From assembly GCA_017547655.1 (NCBI GenBank), contig JAFYPF010000023.1, positions 1 to 59,816 on the forward strand: DNA of 59,816 nucleotides, read 5' to 3'. The notes below the pieces were generated by a model. It saw nothing but the letters and a program-made list of their open reading frames with translations. It ran no database searches and was not told the DNA's origin. This DNA comes from Clostridia bacterium. Lineage in GTDB: Bacteria; Bacillota; Clostridia; Oscillospirales; CAG-272. The translations under genes were made by a program, and so were the position numbers. This document shows, piece by piece, positions 58,162 through 59,816 of the stretch. The first letter of the stretch is position 1. The number at the start of each line of letters is the position of its first letter.

Positions 58162-59640
58162 TTAGAGAATAATGCAGATAAGTCCGCCCGAGCCTTCGTT
58201 TATTAACCTCTGCAAGGTATCGCCGAACTTTAGTCTTGCTTCGTGCGGAATTTGCGCCAATTTGCTGTTCAGTCCCTCATTTATCAGCTCGTACAGAGAT
58301 GTGCCGAACATATTTGATTCCCATATTTTTTTCGGATCTTCTTCAAACTCTCGAAGCATAAATTTTATCAACTCCTCCGACTGCTGTTCCGTTCCCACAA
58401 TCGGGTTAAGCTCGGTCTGTATCGTCGCCTTTATCATATGAACAGAGGGCGCCGAGGCCTTTAGTTTTACACCGTAAGAGCCCTGCTGCTTTGTTATTTC
58501 GGGCTCCTCAAGTTTTAAGTCCTCAAGGCGGGGCGTTACTATTCCATATCCCATTTCCTCAACATCACGTAACGCCTGCTCTACCTTTTCATACTCCCTC
58601 TTTATCCGCGACAATTCAATCATCTGCGATATAAGCTGTTCTTCGTTTTCTATCTCAAGCTCGGTCATTTCCCCAACTGTCTTATAAAATAATCCCTCGG
58701 CAAACTCTGCCAATACCTCGGCATTTCCTTTACCTAAATCAATGTTAGCCGTATTAACGCCCGTTACGTATTCATTCTTGCCGAGCGCTTCAAACTCACT
58801 TTTTATATCACCGATTTTTCTTATGTTTTCAGCACTCTCAAATATGCTGTCGGTTATGCTCTTTCTTATCTTGTGTTCGCCGTCCAATGCATAAACCCAC
58901 TCGGGAAGCTTTACCGATATTTCTCTTACTGGAAACTCTAACAGCACCATTTCAAGTATGCTTTCAATATCCGCTCGGTCAAGCTCAAGGCAGTTTACCA
59001 ACGCAACCGGTGCTCCGTATTTTTCTTCAAGCTCATAAGCAAGTCGCTCGCTTTCGGGGGCATCGGGTGTAGCTGAATTGAGTACTATAACGTAAGGCTT
59101 ATTTATTCTGTTTAACTCACCCGCAACTCTTTCCTCGGCTTCTATATACGCATTTCGACCTATCTCGCCTATTGTTCCGTCAGTCGTAACCAATACGCCT
59201 ATCGTCGAATGGTCGTTTATTACCTTTCTCGTTCCAAGCTCCGCCGCCTCTCCGAACGGCATCGGCTGTTCGCTCCACGGGGTGTTTACCATTCGAGGAT
59301 TTCCCTCCTCTATCGCCCCCAACGCATCGGGAACAATATAGCCTACACAGTCAACCATCTTTACACGCATTGTCGATTTGCCCCCCAAGGTTACGCTAAC
59401 CGCCTCGTCGGGAACAAATTTCGGCTCGGTCGTCATCACCGTCTTCCCCGCCGCACTCTGCGGCATCTCATCACGCGCCCGTTTTTCTTCGTATTCCTCC
59501 GTTATATTCGGCAATACCGCCGTCTCCATAAATTTTCTTATAAATGTTGATTTACCCGTTCTTACAGGACCTACAACGCCTATGTATATATCGCCACCCG
59601 TTCTGGCAGATATATCTTTGTAAATGCTCGTATCTGTCAT
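58162..59640 (-). CDS. spoIVA: stage IV sporulation protein A
   Basis: SpoIVA is an ATPase that polymerises on the forespore surface and forms the base layer of the coat. The 492-aa protein has Walker A GPVRTGKS (24-31), the VDCVGYIVPDALG stretch, GTIGEIGRNAY, an NSATPD motif where NKxD is expected (as in the family) and a C-terminal end NEGSGGLICIIL. GAGGT precedes the ATG. A sigma-E-type promoter lies at 59678-59706, agreeing with the known control in spore formers. Confidence 0.97.
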   Translation of the reverse strand: MTDTSIYKDISARTGGDIYIGVVGPVRTGKSTFIRKFMETAVLPNITEEYEEKRARDEMPQSAAGKTVMTTEPKFVPDEAVSVTLGGKSTMRVKMVDCVGYIVPDALGAIEEGNPRMVNTPWSEQPMPFGEAAELGTRKVINDHSTIGVLVTTDGTIGEIGRNAYIEAEERVAGELNRINKPYVIVLNSATPDAPESERLAYELEEKYGAPVALVNCLELDRADIESILEMVLLEFPVREISVKLPEWVYALDGEHKIRKSITDSIFESAENIRKIGDIKSEFEALGKNEYVTGVNTANIDLGKGNAEVLAEFAEGLFYKTVGEMTELEIENEEQLISQMIELSRIKREYEKVEQALRDVEEMGYGIVTPRLEDLKLEEPEITKQQGSYGVKLKASAPSVHMIKATIQTELNPIVGTEQQSEELIKFMLREFEEDPKKIWESNMFGTSLYELINEGLNSKLAQIPHEARLKFGDTLQRLINEGSGGLICIIL

Positions 59641-59677
59641 ACAATTTTACCTCTTTTTTAGTTTTTTCTTTTGGTAA

Positions 59678-59706
59678 ACTGTATGAGTCGGGCTATAATT
59701 TTATGA
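59678..59706 (-). promoter_or_regulatory. sigma-E-type promoter of spoIVA
   Basis: Minus strand: -35 TCATAAA (59700-59706), 14 bases, -10 CATACAGT (59678-59685), which matches seven of eight positions of the sigma-E -10. Confidence 0.7.
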
Positions 59707-59740
59707 CAAAAAGCACATAAAAACTTACTTTCTTCCCCCC

Positions 59741-59816
59741 CTCCGCTTTCTTTAAGGAAGAAAGCTTGGCACCTACTTTCTTTAAGGAAGAAAGTAGGCA
59801 AAGAACCTTGCTTCGC
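59741..59816 (-). repeat. inverted copies of the 49445-type repeat (runs off the window)
   Basis: On the minus strand this reads GCGAAGCAAGGTTCTTTGCC, a CTAC/GTAG unit, then an AAGC/GCGG unit, each with a CTTTCTTCCTTAAAGAAAG core. The units match those at 49445-49553 but in the opposite orientation and order. Confidence 0.8.

Overview
This window looks like a stretch of chromosome from a low-GC, spore-forming member of the Clostridia, probably an Oscillospiraceae/Ruminococcaceae-like gut anaerobe. Evidence: spoIVA, ylmC/ymxH, yqfC-yqfD and a ylbJ-like gene; Gram-positive gene orders (yqfC-yqfD-phoH-ybeY-era-recO); T-box and cobalamin riboswitch leaders; HprK; a single-chain glycyl-tRNA synthetase; consensus sigma-A promoters; and many U-tract terminators. 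There is no phage, plasmid, CRISPR array or rRNA operon. The accessory content is short mobile or repeat DNA between housekeeping genes.

Layout. 1-180: a hairpin element resembling an IS200/IS605 end, abutting trpS. 178-2840: trpS, then two divergent unknown genes and a candidate structured RNA (2841-2983). 3038-8076: an operon of a PDZ/radical-SAM DUF512 protein, a membrane protein, der and plsY. 8122-12134: an exported coiled-coil protein, then a LysR regulator divergent from a MatC/SLC13-like carboxylate permease. 12167-14867: glyS, an LCP-like protein and tRNA-Arg(CCT). 14959-18396: a hairpin-array element, a trpB interrupted by an in-frame TGA behind a tryptophan T-box, and a cobalamin-riboswitch operon (DUF4430 lipoprotein plus ECF S component). 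18401-24046: a PcrA/UvrD helicase, a heptacysteine protein, a DEDDh exonuclease and ychF. 24128-28181: a two-component system with a terminator between its genes, a PDZ protein and hprK. 28195-28650: nested repeats. 28669-32939: a beta-helix-like surface protein and two paralogous lipoproteins. 32980-37560: dusB, tRNA-Gln(CTG), an esterase, an MFS transporter and a GDPD. 37567-44907: an eight-gene operon yqfC-yqfD-phoH-ybeY-era-recO-mutS2-DUF896. 44904-48943: a ylbJ-like gene, a small cysteine protein and a second two-component system. 48985-49600: a dense repeat cluster. 49607-51024: DUF3343 plus a NifS-like enzyme. 51162-57009: operon trmL-MBL-gltX-glnS-metY. 57195-59706: DUF436, ylmC and spoIVA behind a sigma-E-type promoter. 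59741-59816: inverted copies of the repeat seen at 49445.

How the genes work together. Most encode translation (four aminoacyl-tRNA synthetases, two tRNAs, DusB, TrmL, YbeY, Era, Der), DNA maintenance (PcrA, MutS2, RecO) and endospore formation. The regulated nutrient modules are the most distinctive: a B12-responsive uptake pair with a transcobalamin-like lipoprotein, a lone T-box-controlled trpB that appears broken, and a DUF3343/NifS pair that suggests selenium or sulfur transfer. The best candidates for something undescribed are the B12 lipoprotein/S-component pair, the pseudoknotted RNA at 2841-2933, the C-H motif lipoproteins with the beta-helix protein, and the hairpin-array element fused to the trpB stop codon.
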